Source: Antitrichia curtipendula (taxonomy: Eukaryota > Streptophyta > Bryopsida > Hypnales > Leucodontaceae). From it: DNA of 64,000 bases. Made by a program: the position numbers and the translations under genes. The notes below the pieces were generated by a model. It had not been told where the DNA came from. It made no database searches and saw only the letters and a list, made by a program, of their open reading frames with translations. The stretch covers positions 55,007,570 through 55,071,569 of the forward strand of contig OX579634.1 in the NCBI GenBank assembly GCA_951230915.1, read 5' to 3'. Shown one piece after another: positions 11,374-23,991 of the stretch; the first letter of the stretch is position 1; the number at the start of each line of letters is the position of its first letter.

Positions 11374-14300
11374 TCATCTGCTCTCACCTGTAGTTGCTGA
11401 AGCGGTGTAATACGTGGAGCTTGCATTTGAGGTCCAGGAGAGGTCGTCTGGTGTGCTTCTGGGAATGTAGTCAAATTGGGGTTTGGAGAGAGGCACTTTG
11501 GGAAGGTGCACGTCGCCATTGAGGATGAGCAGCACTTGGCGCATGGAAGGTCGCATGGTAGGACTTGGGTGAGAGCACAAAAGTCCCAAACACAATACTT
11601 TTGTCATTGCATGGACATTGAATATCCCTACTAGGCGTGCATCTGTTGCATCAAGAATGCGTGAGCTCCCCCACATTAGCCAAACTTGCTCCACCAATAG
11701 CTTCACCTCCCCTTCTTCGTGGTAAATGGGTTTCTTCCCACATGCCACTTCTAGCAAGAAAGCCCCAAAGCTATACACATCCGTTTGCTCCGTTTGCTTC
11801 CCTACCATCCCCAATTTGCCACCTACAATTAGAATTGAGAAAGCCTACGTAATTTGTAGATCAATCCATCAATTTTTCTATGAATTTCATTCTATTCCCA
11901 AGTCATTTAGCATAAGATCATAATTCCAAAATCTCATACCATTATCAATGAGGCTTCTTTTGTCACATAGTACATCTGTCGTCATGTAAAACCGAAGTGG
12001 TACAAGGGATGTGAAATCATGAAATTATGAACAAAGGATCTTGGAAGCCAAGAGAGGGAAGGGGAAGAAGCTTAAATCTAAGCCAAACTAATCACATGCA
12101 ATAAAACCCTCTCGTTTGGAAATGCACACATAATATCTTAGAACAAAATTTTAGTATTTATGGGAGGGACATGCTCATGGCGCCTACAATATGCAAGCAA
12201 CAATTTAAATAAAAAGAAAGGAAGAGCCACCTGTGTGGAACAATTCAGGGGCAAAGTAGCCAAAAGTGCCTGCCACATTGGTGCTCTCAGGGGTCAACAA
12301 GCTGTGGTTGTAAGATCGGGCCAAGCCAAAGTCCCCCAAACGTGCATTAAACTTGGCATCTAGCATCACATTGGCGGCCTTCACATCACGATGGATGATG
12401 CGTTCCTCGCACTCCGTATGTAGGTACACCAACGCTGTGGCCACATCAACTACTACTTTGAACCTACAGGTACATCATATATAATCAATTGTCACATGCT
12501 CCTTAGTATTTTGAGTGATGTCTAGAGGGCACATGTCACTCACAGGAGTAACAGAATGAAAGTTGAAGTTAGTGAGCACCAAGCTTTGAGTATGAAGTGG
12601 CTTATTTTTTATATAGATAAAGTTAGTTCCCGCAAGTTTAAGGAGACTAAGACTTGTGCTCAGTTTTTCTCTTTCACTTCGTTGTCTTATACATGCAAAT
12701 TCAATCAATGGAGCAACTACTCATAGATTTTGGTTAGCAAAGTTAGAGGACATTACACCACATAAGCTAGTTCTTGTGAACCCTCTGTTGCACCCATAAA
12801 CATGATGTCCACAAGCACATGCATCTCAACCAATTACATTACATGTTCCTCTCTTTCCCTCCTGCACTCATTTTGGTTCCAATCCTATAACACAATTTCA
12901 GTGTCTTCTTTGTTCACCCATTCCATCACCCAAGATCCTCACATTCTCAAAAATGATACTCTATGTAAATCAAATCTGAAGCATGGTTGTGGCAAAAAGT
13001 GCATCCATTGCCAATTCTGCTCCTCAGCATGTGCTCTTATTTCAAAACTTGGATTTTTTGGAACAATTCTTGGAACACATTTTGTATTGGAGGCACATCA
13101 TACCTTCTCTCCCAGGGGAATCCAGTGACCACCTCTTCATCCACAGCGACCAATTTGCCCACCCCTTGCTGATCCTGAGCACTTGGCAAGTCTACCGTCG
13201 CAAGGATGGGCGAGCTGAACAAATGCTTGTCGAGGCTACCTTGGGGCATGTAGTCATAAACTAGAAGAAGCTCGCCTCGCTCATGGCACCAGCCCTGCAA
13301 ACGCACTAGATTGCGGTGACGAATTTTGCCAATGATCATCACCTCCGCCAGAAATTCACGCTCGCCTTGACTGGACTCTGGCGACACACGCTTGATGGCC
13401 ACGAACTGTTGGTTGCCTGGCAAGAAACCTTTGTATACACTCCCAAAGCCTCCTCGCCCCAGCGCTTGCTTGGGGTCGAAGTTCTTGGTGGCCATGGCCA
13501 GTTCCTTGTACGTGAACTTGTGCGGATCTGCCTCTCCCAAGTCGTCCGGATCAATTTTGAACCTCCATCCACGCCTCTCCAGCCAACGACGGTAATACTT
13601 GAACAGCACTGAGTAAATGACCGCCACGGTTGTCAACGACACGAGAATCGACGCCAGTCTGACTTCGAATGGGTGCAACTGGAACCAAGAGAATTTTCGA
13701 TATACATAGCATGGAAACGGGGCACTAGGTTCAGCAGGTGAGGTGGAATTCGAAGTCTTCAGACTCCACTCTTCAATTTGCATAGCAGGCCATTCGAAAA
13801 TCGTTAAGAACTGCGAAACGGCTTTATTTGAAGTGAAGCCAACATACATGTATTCATTGAGCACAGTGGACAGATCGACCTTTTGACTCAAGGAATTGCA
13901 AATCATCATAGTCGTGTCATTTAACCTCAGCACAGATGGTCCCGGACGCTCTTCGTCTCTAAGAGGACAATCACGTTCAGTGATGTCAGCCGTGCTAACA
14001 TTCAAAATCTGCGATGAAGCATCATAATCAATCCACACTTGTAGCGTCCAAGTTCGACCGTAAAAGTCAGGTGGTCCTTGTAAGGGAACCCAGCTGGTCG
14101 AATTCATGCTGTTGATGTCGATCCCGATGTGAAACCCTTCATCTGGGTCTGAGAACTCGGGGCTCCTCACGAAGTCGAATTCCACTGCAAACGTGTGCGA
14201 TTGAGGGTCGCCATTGGAAGTGGCGTTGAGCAGGCCCAGGTAGCCTCCATCGCTGCCCAGAGATGCGTTCGGGTGGGGAAGCATGGCGAAGGTGAAGCCT

Positions 14301-14647
14301 TCCAAGTTGTTCCGTCCGGATCCTCCATAGCCCACCTGCCTGGGAGGGGGTGGGCCTGGATAAATCCACGCCGTAAATTTAGTGCTGAAGGAGAACACGG
14401 GACCAGTTGCGTTCTCCTTAAACCGGATCGGAAATGAGGGGAGACACCTATACGACATTCTCGGCGGCTGACCTCGATACCATGTATCCATGTGGCAAGC
14501 TGGTCCAGTGACTCCAATCAGACTTTCCGAATCTAAATCGATGAAGTGTCCAGACGTCTGCTCAGCGTCGGCAACGTAGTTGTCCCGCACCAACACTGCA
14601 ACCCAAACCAGCACCACGCTGCTCACTTGTTGCAGGAGGAGCCCCAT
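11374..14647 (-). CDS. L-type lectin receptor kinase, intact (copy A)
   Basis: Three exons (13104-14647, 12231-12463, 11374-11822) with GT-AG introns give 2226 nt and 741 residues. Order: signal peptide (about 1-28), legume-lectin domain (about 60-290, with AVEFDFV and HIGIDINSMNS), transmembrane helix (about 331-352), kinase domain (about 391-680). Kinase motifs are complete: GRGGFGSVYKG from 397, Lys419 in VAIK, HRDVK with Asp541 and Lys543, DFG at 559-561, GTFGYFAPE. This class sits in the plasma membrane; many members sense extracellular ligands in immunity or stress, but the ligand here is unknown. Both introns lie inside the kinase domain, unlike most flowering-plant members, which are intronless. 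The last codons (GESR then stop) could instead be a donor site, since CAG/GTGAGA occurs there; copy B ends a few codons earlier. It is the only complete copy in the cluster. Confidence 0.9.
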
Positions 14648-15264
14648 GAATCTTTCTAACAGAGGTTTTGTCTAGAATTCGATTCGCACCAGATATTGAC
14701 TTGGAACGAAGATAGCAGCTGGTTCAACCGTCCCTACCGACAAACTCCAACTGCTGGAACACAAGACAGACCCCGCTCAGAACGATTGGAAGCGCTGGCT
14801 AGCTAGAACTTGCATTGTAGAACCCTAGACACGGCAGGGTAAATCACAACCACCTAAGTCTGTCTGCTTTGGCGATGCTGCAAATTGGAACATGGAACAA
14901 GAAGATGACCACCCAGCCCCAGAAAGAGCTGCAAGGCGCAGGTCTTCGAAGCACTAGCTAGTGATGCAAACTCCAGCGTCTCCAGAGCATTCTTGCAAGT
15001 CGAAGCTCTGGCACAGGGGAAGGTTCCTAGTCCTAATCGATAGTCATAGCTAGGTTTGTAAGTGAATTGCAGCGTCCACATTTGAATTCATACGCCCTCT
15101 GAAATTGTTCTTGCGGATCTTCGGTCCTCGAGTTGTTAGAGACTCGACACACATGCCACTATTTTGTATGGAGTAGTTTAGGCCACTGGCTACTGGCTAA
15201 GCATTGATTTGGCGAATCCAGAAAGGACCGAGTTGCTCCCATTCCGCGTTTTGCCAGTCGGGAT
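14648..15264 (-). promoter_or_regulatory. Upstream region of lectin kinase A
   Basis: Reads on the minus strand. It shares blocks with the upstream regions of copies B and C and with the orphan regions at 262-984 and 19255-19772. The farthest block (about 15230-15264) reads, reversed, ATCCCGACTGGCAAAACGCG. It matches the conserved 40-bp block seen near 19285, 27000 and 36660. Confidence 0.6.
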
Positions 15265-16436
15265 GCTACTGATATCCCATTTTTCTTCCCGAATCCCTCA
15301 CTGGATTGTGGCTAGGGAAGTTCGTCTTCTAGCCACTGTGGGGTTTCAAAGTCAAACACTGTTCACTTGGTGTAAATTCCGAATTTCCGAATTTCATTAT
15401 CTGCTGTTTAATTCAATTCCGAATCCCAGTTTGACCATCTGGTGTCGGCCTGAAGATGAAAAATTTGGAGATATGTACCCCGGGCCTGGGGCAGGGAGCG
15501 CATATTGCCCCGAGCTCAAGCCCCTATTTGAAAATGCTAAAATTTGCATGTTGTTTATCATGGATGGAAATTTTGACTTCATATACTTGGAATCAAAGTT
15601 CCCTAACTCGAGAGGGGAGATTAGAAAACATATGATCAACCATCTTTAAAAGAAAGGGGTAGTTTTTTACACAATACGAGCGCTGGTCTCTCGGGTTGAG
15701 CATATGGGGTAGGTCACCCAAATGTGTAAACTTTAAATGAGGTTGTTGTTTTGTTTTGTTTTGTTTGTTTGTTTGTTTGTTAAGGTGAGATTTATGGAAC
15801 CGTGCATCCCTCGGTGGTGTTCTTAGTGCCATTGGAAAGCCATCTATAAGGAAGGGTGCACGAGCATTGTATTATGGTGTTTGGACCTATAGTGTGAAAG
15901 TTATTGAATTTCAAAGTTTTATGAATTAAAATATTAAAAATTTACTGTTATTTTTATTTTTATTTGGATGTGTGTGAACCACCATATTGGTTCACATTTT
16001 ATAAAATGAAAAATAAAACAATGTTCGTGAATTTACAAGTCCGGAAGTGTTAGTACTCCAAATTAAATCATAACTACGAATTAAAGAATTTTTCATTAAA
16101 TAGTGATAGGAGCTTTAGGAGTTTAGCATGAAAATCTTTAAAATGCAATTAGGAGAAAACAAAGGAAAAATTCTAGGAAAAAATAGGGGTTTAAAACTAA
16201 AAAGATTCTTAGCAAGATTTGGTAAAGTAACCAAAATAATTAGGCAACTAATAAAATGTTTGGGAAAAGGAAAACAAAATCCTACAAATGAAAAATGATA
16301 TTAGAGAAACCAAAAAGAAATATCAAGTATAAAAAATATAAAAATGAAAACTAAAATACTACAAGTAGGATGAAAGATAAAAAATATAAAAGATGAAAAA
16401 TAATTATTTTGCCTAGAAATTCTGCCCAAAGTTGGA
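15265..16436. other. AT-rich intergenic
   Basis: Contains a (TTTTG)n/(TTTG)n tract at about 15746-15781 and one copy of a dispersed repeat from about 15738. A 146-codon plus-strand frame at 15209-15649 has no family resemblance and is probably chance. Confidence 0.5.
15738..15960. repeat. Dispersed GTTTTGTTTG repeat family, copy 1
   Basis: It begins with a T/G tract, then GAGATTTA, and contains GTGTGAAAGTTATTGAATTT and CAAAGTTTTATGAATT. Related copies lie at about 39792-40023, 42641-42870 and 43219-43455. Confidence 0.55.
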
Positions 16437-17151
16437 CATTGACCAAAAAATGGTCATTTGAATGTTTAGTGGTTAAGATGGGATTTGAAGACTAAATTTT
16501 TTTTTTTTTTTTTTTTGGGGGGGGGACAATTGTATGCTATATTTTATTAGTTACATAGATGCCGAATTTCAAAAGTTGATGATTTTTTTTGCAAAAGATT
16601 TTCCAAAGATTTTCAACTTGCTCGAGTTGCCCCAAAAGTTGAAGGCAACATAACTTTTGATCCAAGTACTTGATCGGAAAAAAAATTAAGTTTTTTTTAT
16701 AGAGGAGGTATATGTTCACACATTGTGTCCAAATTTCATGAAAATCCAACCAAAAATGATTTTGTAAGAACCAACCTAAGATTTTTTGCATACATTGAAC
16801 GGACACTTGGTCCTTTAGGAGTTAAGCCATTGGTAGTTCCCATAGTATCCACAAGGATGATTTCCACAATCACCAGTCCATCCATGAAGGGTTAATTTGC
16901 AGAGAGTAATTGCCTCCAAGATGTGAACTCACAAATTTTCACCTTGAGGAGGACACCAATCAAAAAGATAAAATTAGCACTAGAACGTGAATTTTCACCA
17001 ACACTATCTAATTTTACTCTTATACCCCAAAGAAGCTAGGGACAAAATCCCTGAGTCACAATTGAAGGAAGGGATATTAGACGAGAAAATGGAATATCAA
17101 CATAATCCCGACGGACAAGATGTGGAGCGGAAGCAACCCGACCATTTCATA

Positions 17152-17437
17152 TTAACCCTTAAATGATGAACCAGTCACCGTGGAAATCATTTGTTTGGCT
17201 ACCATGTGAATTGTTGGCTTAAAAAAATAAAAAAGCACTCATTGAAAGACAAACTACTGTAGAAGACCTTCTATTTTCAAAATAAAAAAGCACTCAAATT
17301 CAGACGGTAATAGGATACATTCCTTTTTCATATAAATATAAAAATTGGATGATGAATAATTGTACTTCTATCCTACATGGAGAGATTCTTTGTCATTTAT
17401 CAATCAAAAGACATCCTCCATGCTGTTTATGGGTTAA
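17152..17437. mobile_element. TTAA-bounded MITE, family 2 (copy 1)
   Basis: Runs from TTAACCCTTAAATGATGAAC to CTGTTTATGGGTTAA, 286 bp with the tetramers. Its left third resembles 17905-18132, sharing GTGGAAAT.AT.TGTTT and GCACTCATTGAAAG.CAAA. Duplicated with the segment at 24687-24972. Confidence 0.6.
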
Positions 17438-17904
17438 GGATCCATCAAATTAATGCGTGCTTGATGTGATCCACTAAAATCATTAGAATTTTTTTTGGCC
17501 TTGTAGAAGGAAGAGACTACATGGCAGCAATGTAATTATAGATGATTTTTCTTTTTTTAGAAATCTGACGAGGCACTACTAGTGCCGTGTTATATTGGCA
17601 ATTTCAAAAATATTTTTTTATTTTTTACTTTTAAAAAAAAAGAGTTTTGATTTTAAATTTATTTATTGATTTATTTTTCTATTTGCATCGCATGAGTGCC
17701 GAAAATGATAATCAAACAGCCCTTTGCAAGGTTCAAAATTTTTGTAACATTTGTATTCTTGCTTGGTCGTCCTTCACCGAAGAAATATTCTTAATCAAAA
17801 TTATTTCCATGCGTAAAGTAATGTTGGAATCTACATTTCAAAAGGCTTGGGTGCCCCCCAATTCTGGAAAAATGCAACTTCTGGCAACATTGGAGTTATA
17901 AATT

Positions 17905-18132
17905 TTAACCCTTTCACTACAAGTTGGTTCTTGTGGAAATGATCTGTTTTGGTACTGTATAAATTGTTGGTTTAAAAAATGCAAAAGCACTCATTGAAAG
18001 TCAAATTACTAGAGAAGACCTTCTCTTTTCACACAAAATTTGGAAGATGAATAGTTGCACTTCTATCCTGTATGGAGAGATTGTTTGTCATTCATCAGCC
18101 GAAAAATGTCCTCAGGGTCGTTTATGGGTTAA
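17905..18132. mobile_element. TTAA-bounded MITE, family 2 (copy 2)
   Basis: Runs from TTAACCCTTTCACTACAAG to GGTCGTTTATGGGTTAA, 228 bp. Duplicated at 25440-25667. No coding capacity. Confidence 0.6.
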
Positions 18133-19254
18133 ACAATAAATGAACTAAGAATTTTAAAAGTGTTGATTATACTCAATGTAAACATGCTATGAATTTTAAA
18201 AGTGTTAGATTGTACTTAAGGTAAACATGCCTCTTACTAAGTAGATTGACAATTTGGGTACCTTGACAAAACTATTCGTTAGCTCACATATTTTGTAGAC
18301 ATTGAGAAGTTTGAATGAAGCCATTTGCAAGTAGAAGTAAGAGATTCCTAAAAAAAATGAATATTCTCTGATATTTCAGAGTTAAAGGGACTAAATTGGT
18401 GAAGTGTGGGTCAATCCATGCTAAATCACAGGTTGATGTATCCCCTCCCCAAGTGCATGTCATGATGCTAAAAGATTGCTAAGAGTGTGGTAATGGGTGG
18501 GTGACTTATGCAAATGGCAAGGGCCAAGAAATGTTGGAATTGGCTAACTAACTTATACATTGGGTTGTTCTATCTTATACCTAGTCTCTAAAAAATAAAA
18601 AACAGTTGTCCCACTAAGAGATAATTCTTCCTAAAGTGGAAGATGCAATGATGAATTGTGTTAAAAATATTTAAGTAAAAATTTGAGTTAGTTCCTACGA
18701 AGTCAATTTTGAACTAATCTTTTCAAAATTTTGAAGAAAGATAAAAAATACACATTTCCTTCATTAAAAATGTAATTTTTTAATCCAATATGTAGCCTTG
18801 TTCAAAATCTATGTTGCAGGCAGCTTCACGTTGTTGTACTTTTGAAATTTGGGGCATTTACGTAACTAACTAGATATAATACATAACTGCCTAAAATAAC
18901 TACGAGTACTGCAAAAATCTGGGTTGAAGAAGACTTAAAGTCTGCAAACCTTGGAAGAAGAAAAAGAAAATTGTACTTCCAACTCTATCATCTTACAATC
19001 TATGTAGTTAAAATTTCCAAAATTTTCCCCATTGATTCCAGTGTTAGTATAAAATAATTTTGTACTGTAGAGTTTTATTAATAAAAACAATCTCATTGTA
19101 CTCAATGTACAAGCGAATGGCAAATTTTGGCAATGTTTGCCTCAATCATATTTGGATCCATTGTGGATTCAAATCAACCCCCGACTTCATGTTTTCAGAA
19201 CACTGGATCATAAAATTTGGATTCACATATGAATTTCCCACCAGATGATGAAAC
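18133..19254. other. AT-rich duplicated spacer
   Basis: Part of the segmental duplication; its counterpart is at about 25668-26697. It includes a small internal repeat (AATTTTAAAAGTGTT at about 18151 and 18193) that accounts for the 42-bp length difference. No gene is seen. Confidence 0.5.
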
Positions 19255-19772
19255 TTGAATTTTTTTAATACAGAACGACAGTATTGGGAATCCCGACTGA
19301 CAGAACGCGGAGAGGAAGAAACCCAACGTTTTCCTTTGCCCCAAATTCAACAGTGCTTGTTCGCTGTGAACCACAAAACAGTTTGCGTGCTTACTTTCTC
19401 GTCCCTCCACAAGGAAATTTTGAAGGAATTTCATATATGGACGTCCACAAGCAGTGGACGAAAACCTTAAAACCCCACTACCGGTTAGCGCCCGCACGGC
19501 CTAGCTTCCGGTGGGAGCTAGTCACTTGCAAAACGGGCATGAGGGAAAATTAGCATTGATGTTGCAATTCACAAGCCTTGCATTTCCACTTGACCAGGAG
19601 TGGGACACTTCCAGATTCCCCGAGCTTCGAGTACAAATTGCGCATGAGCTGAGGTCTGACAAACCAGACAGTGCTTCTAAAACCTGGTGCTTGCTGCTCT
19701 ATCTGGACGGGGCTTGACATCTTTTTGTTCCATGTCTCAATTCGGAGTATCGCCAGAGCGGACAACTAGCAT
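19255..19772 (+). repeat. Orphan distal upstream region of a lectin kinase (copy D, part 1)
   Basis: Closely matches 26975-27460 upstream of kinase B and 36640-37040 upstream of copy C, including GACAGAACGCGGAGAGGAAG and CTTGCATTTCCACT. Homology stops at about 19772 in GACAACT. The proximal part of the same region resumes at about 21648, so about 1.9 kb was inserted or rearranged between them. Confidence 0.75.
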
Positions 19773-20339
19773 TCTAATGTTATGTTTGATGTTCAAAAAA
19801 GTAGACGTTCAAATTTTGGACGTAAAAAATAACACGGGTTTCTTATAGTGAATGCTCTTCATTGATTCTAGTGATATAAAATTTGAAACCTTTCTTAATT
19901 ATGTCTTTCATATTATGATCAATAAAATTGGCTCAAATCACCCCCCCAACAAAATTGTGGACAATCATTTCGGGATGGAGGGAATATTTTCTTATTGATA
20001 ATTAAAAGAGAATTTCAAAACCCAAAATGTTTCATTCGAATGTTCCAAGCAAAGGTTATAAAGGTCAAAGTTTTTTAGGTTAATGTTCTAAAACCGTTTA
20101 TTCTACGAAGGGAGATATCAAAAAATGAAATGTACATTTATTGAAGATTTCTCTTTAGGATCAGTGGCGTATTTGGGAGTCCCTACATTCGTTAACAATT
20201 AGGACGTATCATTTTCAAAATAGTGTGAAAACAGTGAGTTGCGCTCTGATTGTCCCACCTTTCACCATCCCACATTTCAAGGCTCAAAAATAATATCCAC
20301 AAGTGTATCAAATTGTGGACCGGGATTATACAGGTCCTA

Positions 20340-20580
20340 AATTTTCCACCTTGGGGCCAACACCAATCACCGACATGATCAAATTCACCAGAACATGAAT
20401 TTTGGAAATTACAATTTATACTGACAGTGTTTGGACTCAATAGTCTCAAAGTTGCTATTGTAGGGGACAAAATTCCGGAGCCACAGTTGAGGGGAGGGAT
20501 ATTGGAAGAAAAAATGGGATATCGGCAAAATACCGACGGATAGGATGCGGAGTGGAAGTGACCTGTCTATTGCAAATTAG
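20340..20580 (+). repeat. Diverged copy of a duplicated upstream segment
   Basis: Aligns with 16937-17150 (and 24475-24690). Shared features are CACCTTG.GG, a GGGACAAAAT block, GAGGGATATTGGAAGA/GAAGGGATATTAGACGA and CCGACGGATAGGATGCGGAG. The last piece belongs to the conserved block found upstream of the kinases. No gene follows. Confidence 0.55.
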
Positions 20581-21252
20581 GGGTAATCACACTCCCTACG
20601 AGAAGCTACTCTTTCTTGGAGATTGGATGTGTATCATGCTCTAATTGTTTTTTCATGGTTTCCAAATTTGTCAACCTCTAAGGTTTTGGAAATGTCATTC
20701 CTCTCCTTCGGAGGTGAAGAAACGGTTTGGAGAATGATTTTCCCTGACAATTTTTGACTCCCGCTTATGTCACTTTTACCTTGCTTGATGCATGTCCTCT
20801 TTCTCACCCCCAAAGTCTAGTCCTCCTTGTACGTGGCATGCGCCACCTCCGTTCCGCACCACTTGTGTGTTCATGACAATGACAGTGAATTAGTCTCAAC
20901 CTCCAAGAGAACTATGGTGCTCACGTTCAAAAGGGGTGTCACAATGCCTTTTTGCTTAACAACTTCTCATGGCTCCTCTTTTCTCTCACCATGCTTGTAT
21001 TCTGCAAGAAAATTTGCTTCTCAGAGGGTGTGTGGCTACCCCTATTAAAGGATCCACCAAATTAATGCATGCTTGATGTGATCTACAGAAACTTAGCATT
21101 CTTGCTTGGTCGTCCATCACAGGAGGAAAGATTTTTTACCAATAAATATTTTTGAGCGTAAAAAGTAATGTGGATCATGCTACATTTGAAAAGGATTGTG
21201 TTGCCTACATAATGCAAACTATGTTGACTTTCGAGTTTGCCTAACTAGTGCA

Positions 21253-21529
21253 TGGTCGCGCTTATAGTTGTACAACGAGCCTCTTGTGGAGGCGATTTTG
21301 GCCCCGTGTTTTAACCATGGAAAAAACACAGGAACCTTTTATTTGCAACACATTTTTATTTTTTGCAAATGTTGAGTTCATATTTGCAATTAGAGGCCCC
21401 TAATTAGCTTGGAGAGATGTAGAGAAATAGAATGAACACAATGAGATCAAAATAGGGGGCTTTTTTTTTACATTCATCCTTGGCTGGACCTCCGCATTGG
21501 GCTCGTCACACAACTATAAGCGCGCCCCA
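21253..21529. mobile_element. MITE with 6-bp target duplication
   Basis: The 277-bp element has inverted ends, TGGTCGCGCTTATAGTTGT on the left and the reverse complement of TGGGGCGCGCTTATAGTTGT on the right. It is flanked by AGTGCA at 21247-21252 and 21530-21535. Similarity of the ends continues inward (ACGAGCC, then GGAGG). No reading frame. A 6-bp duplication fits none of the common plant MITE groups well. Confidence 0.75.
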
Positions 21530-21647
21530 AGTGCACTCGTCTCGTCTAGCTGCTGCTTGCTCATGTCTCTTCTGTGACGAGCTGCAGTTAGATGCGCTTC
21601 CGGTTGCTTGTCCCTTACCGAGAATCACGTGAGCAGACGTGACGGCA

Positions 21648-21880
21648 TGTGAATTGAGCAACTCGGCAACAGGACTGTTTGATCAAATTGTCTGTTTGTG
21701 TTCCGGTGGCTATTATTATTTGTGGATCGGTAGGGACGAGTTGAACCAGCTGCTATCGTCATTCCAAGCCAAATTCTGGTGTCAAAATCGAATTTCAAAC
21801 AAGACCGCTAATAGTAGTAAGAGACTCATGGGGCTCCTCCTGTGAGTCGAGTGGTGCTGCTTTGTGTTGTACAATAGAGT
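21648..21880 (+). pseudogene. Lectin receptor kinase relic (copy D, part 2)
   Basis: Proximal upstream region plus the first codons of a lectin kinase. The start at 21828 reads ATGGGGCTCCTCCTG and then TGA. Compared with copy A, seven bases (CAACAAG) are missing, which shifts the frame. Sequence like the signal-peptide coding region continues for about 30 bp (GTGGTGCTG...TTGTGTTGT) and then homology ends. It pairs with the distal part at 19255-19772. Confidence 0.7.
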
Positions 21881-22988
21881 CTACTTCATTTCAGTCAGTT
21901 TTCACTAGGAAGCTAAACAACTTTAGGAAGCTTAAAAATGAACTGATTTTGAAATTGCAAATTGCATTGGAATCACATGGCAAATGGAAAATAGAGAATT
22001 TAAAACTATACAATAACTTGGATTCCTTTTATATATTATCTATCATTTCATAGAGAACCTTTGGAAGATAGTCAAAGATTTCTTGCATTTGGGTGAAGAA
22101 CAAGAAAGAAATCATACAAGCCATTCAAGTGATATGGAAATAAGTATCTCTAAAGCAATTGTGAAGGTTCATTTCTTATAGGTACCATAGAATTCAAGTT
22201 GTAATTTTCACAAATGTTGGCAACACTAGATAGTACATAGTGTATATAAAACATCAAACACTTCGTATGATTTTCAATTACATATGTGTGTTTTTAATGA
22301 TGATAAAGTAGACTTCAGTGCAATTCCAACGCAATTTGAAATTCAAAATTCCGATCATTTTTAGTGCACATAGGCCTCCCAAACTTCTCCTAATTTTAGC
22401 AAGATCCAATAATTCGTAAATGAAGTAGACCTTATTGTAATGTTAAAGGGCAACTACATTGTCGAAGCTGAGCAGACGTCAGGAACAAATATTTTGTTAA
22501 AATGCGGGTGGTATAATTCCTAAAAGCCCAAGGAATTCGGACAAAACACAAATGTATTAAAAAATATAAATTCTATATTTTTTTTAAAAGTTTGCATCAA
22601 AGATTATAATGTGAAGCATGAAAACTAAAAAGTATTTATTTGGTCAAAATTATAAAATTATTTTTAGATTCTCTTCAAATGAATTTTGAAGACATAACTT
22701 CAAAAATTCACTAAAAATATAATTTCTATCTTTAGCATTTGAATTTTTTTTGGTTGGTCAAAATTGTGGTTTCTATTGATTTGTGGAAAAAAATTCATAA
22801 GCCAATTTAATAATGAAAACACCAACTCTTTCCCCAAATAGTAAGTTTTTCAATACTAGGCCAATTTTAAACACTTTGTGCTATTTCTCTTAAAAAATTT
22901 GTTTGACTGTATAAATCTTAGTTTAGAACATAAATATTGAAATACATCCAATATTTTAAATATAAACATATAAAAATAAATACAAATT
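21881..22988. other. AT-rich intergenic
   Basis: No gene or clear element boundary. A-runs and T-runs are common. Only short low-complexity frames occur. Confidence 0.45.
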
Positions 22989-23050
22989 GCTTGAAAATTA
23001 TGCCCAAAGTTGGTCATCAACCAAAAAATGGTCATTTGAGCGCTCAAGGG

Positions 23051-23991
23051 TTAATCCTTGAAGTCCCAAGACCATTTTCCCATCAAAAACCACTTAAAAC
23101 TGCCTTTTCTAGAGCAAAGAGCAAAAAAATAAATTTAATGTTTTTTTTTCAAATTTTACTGTAGGATATTGTACTAGACTAGTGTAAGAATGTGTGGAAG
23201 AAATTTTCGAAATTTTGGTTGCATAGATTGCAAGATATTTGCATTTAAAGTGAAGGAATACAGTTTTTTTGCACCTTGCTCAACTACATCTTTTGGCTTT
23301 GAACCTTTTTAACTTAAAATTTTTGCTCTAATGATTTTTGAGTTTCTAATTTTATATGATGAAATATTGAGTTGAGAATCTAGAAAAGAAAAATTTAAAA
23401 AGAAACACATAGTTTTCACTCATTAAAAAATTGTTAAGTAGAAGTAGGTTTAAAGTTGAAGGAAAAATTAAATCATTAATAGCTCTAAGATAGAATTGAA
23501 ATATACTAATCTCAATAGCGAGATTATTCTAGCAAAAAATCTTGGCCTTATGAAAAAAAAAATTTCTTAAAATTATAAAATTAAATTCAGAAATGAATTC
23601 TATAAGTTATTTTTTCAAAAAGATGCTCTAATTGCCCGAAAAATAAGATTGACCATAACTTTTGCATAACAAATCCAAATGGAATGAGTAAAATCTTCCC
23701 ATGTAAATAAAAATAAAATCTATATGAAAAAAAAAAAAATTATTTTTATTTTAAAGGTTTTTTGAGGATTTTTTTCTTCCGGCCGAACTAAAATTTGGGG
23801 GTTTTGTGCCATAATTTATTAATTTTTTCTCCCAAGCACCTTTTGAACTTAAATTTACATTTTCGGAAAGCTAATGTGATTTTCTATCTTCACAAAAAAA
23901 ACTAAAAAAATCACAAAAATTATTGAGACCATAGGAGCCTGCTTGAAATCCATTTTATCCCTCAAAGGGACAATGGGACTTTAGGGGTTAA
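23051..23991. mobile_element. TTAA-bounded element, family 1 (filled site)
   Basis: Runs from TTAATCCTTGAAGTCCCAAG to GGGACTTTAGGGGTTAA. The duplicate segment at 16473-16476 has a single TTAA at the matching place (GTGGTTAAGATGGG), so this is an insertion with TTAA duplication or a precise loss in copy 1. The interior is AT-rich without a usable frame. It resembles 56438-57938, 42059-42632 and, more distantly, 38502-39445. Confidence 0.8.

Larger units (their letters stand above)
16437..19772 (+). repeat. Direct segmental duplication, copy 1
   Basis: Nearly identical over long stretches to 22989-27470, with a constant shift of 7535 bp (for example 17647 and 25182). The shift falls to 7493 at 18935 because copy 2 lacks about 42 bp. 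This copy ends in kinase upstream sequence that breaks at about 19772. It lacks a 941-bp element present in copy 2 and about 210 bp near 19200. T and G runs (16498-16526) differ in length between copies. Confidence 0.9.

Noticed and set aside
15209..15649. 146-codon plus-strand frame upstream of kinase A
   Set aside because: No domain, and it overlaps the conserved kinase upstream block; probably chance.
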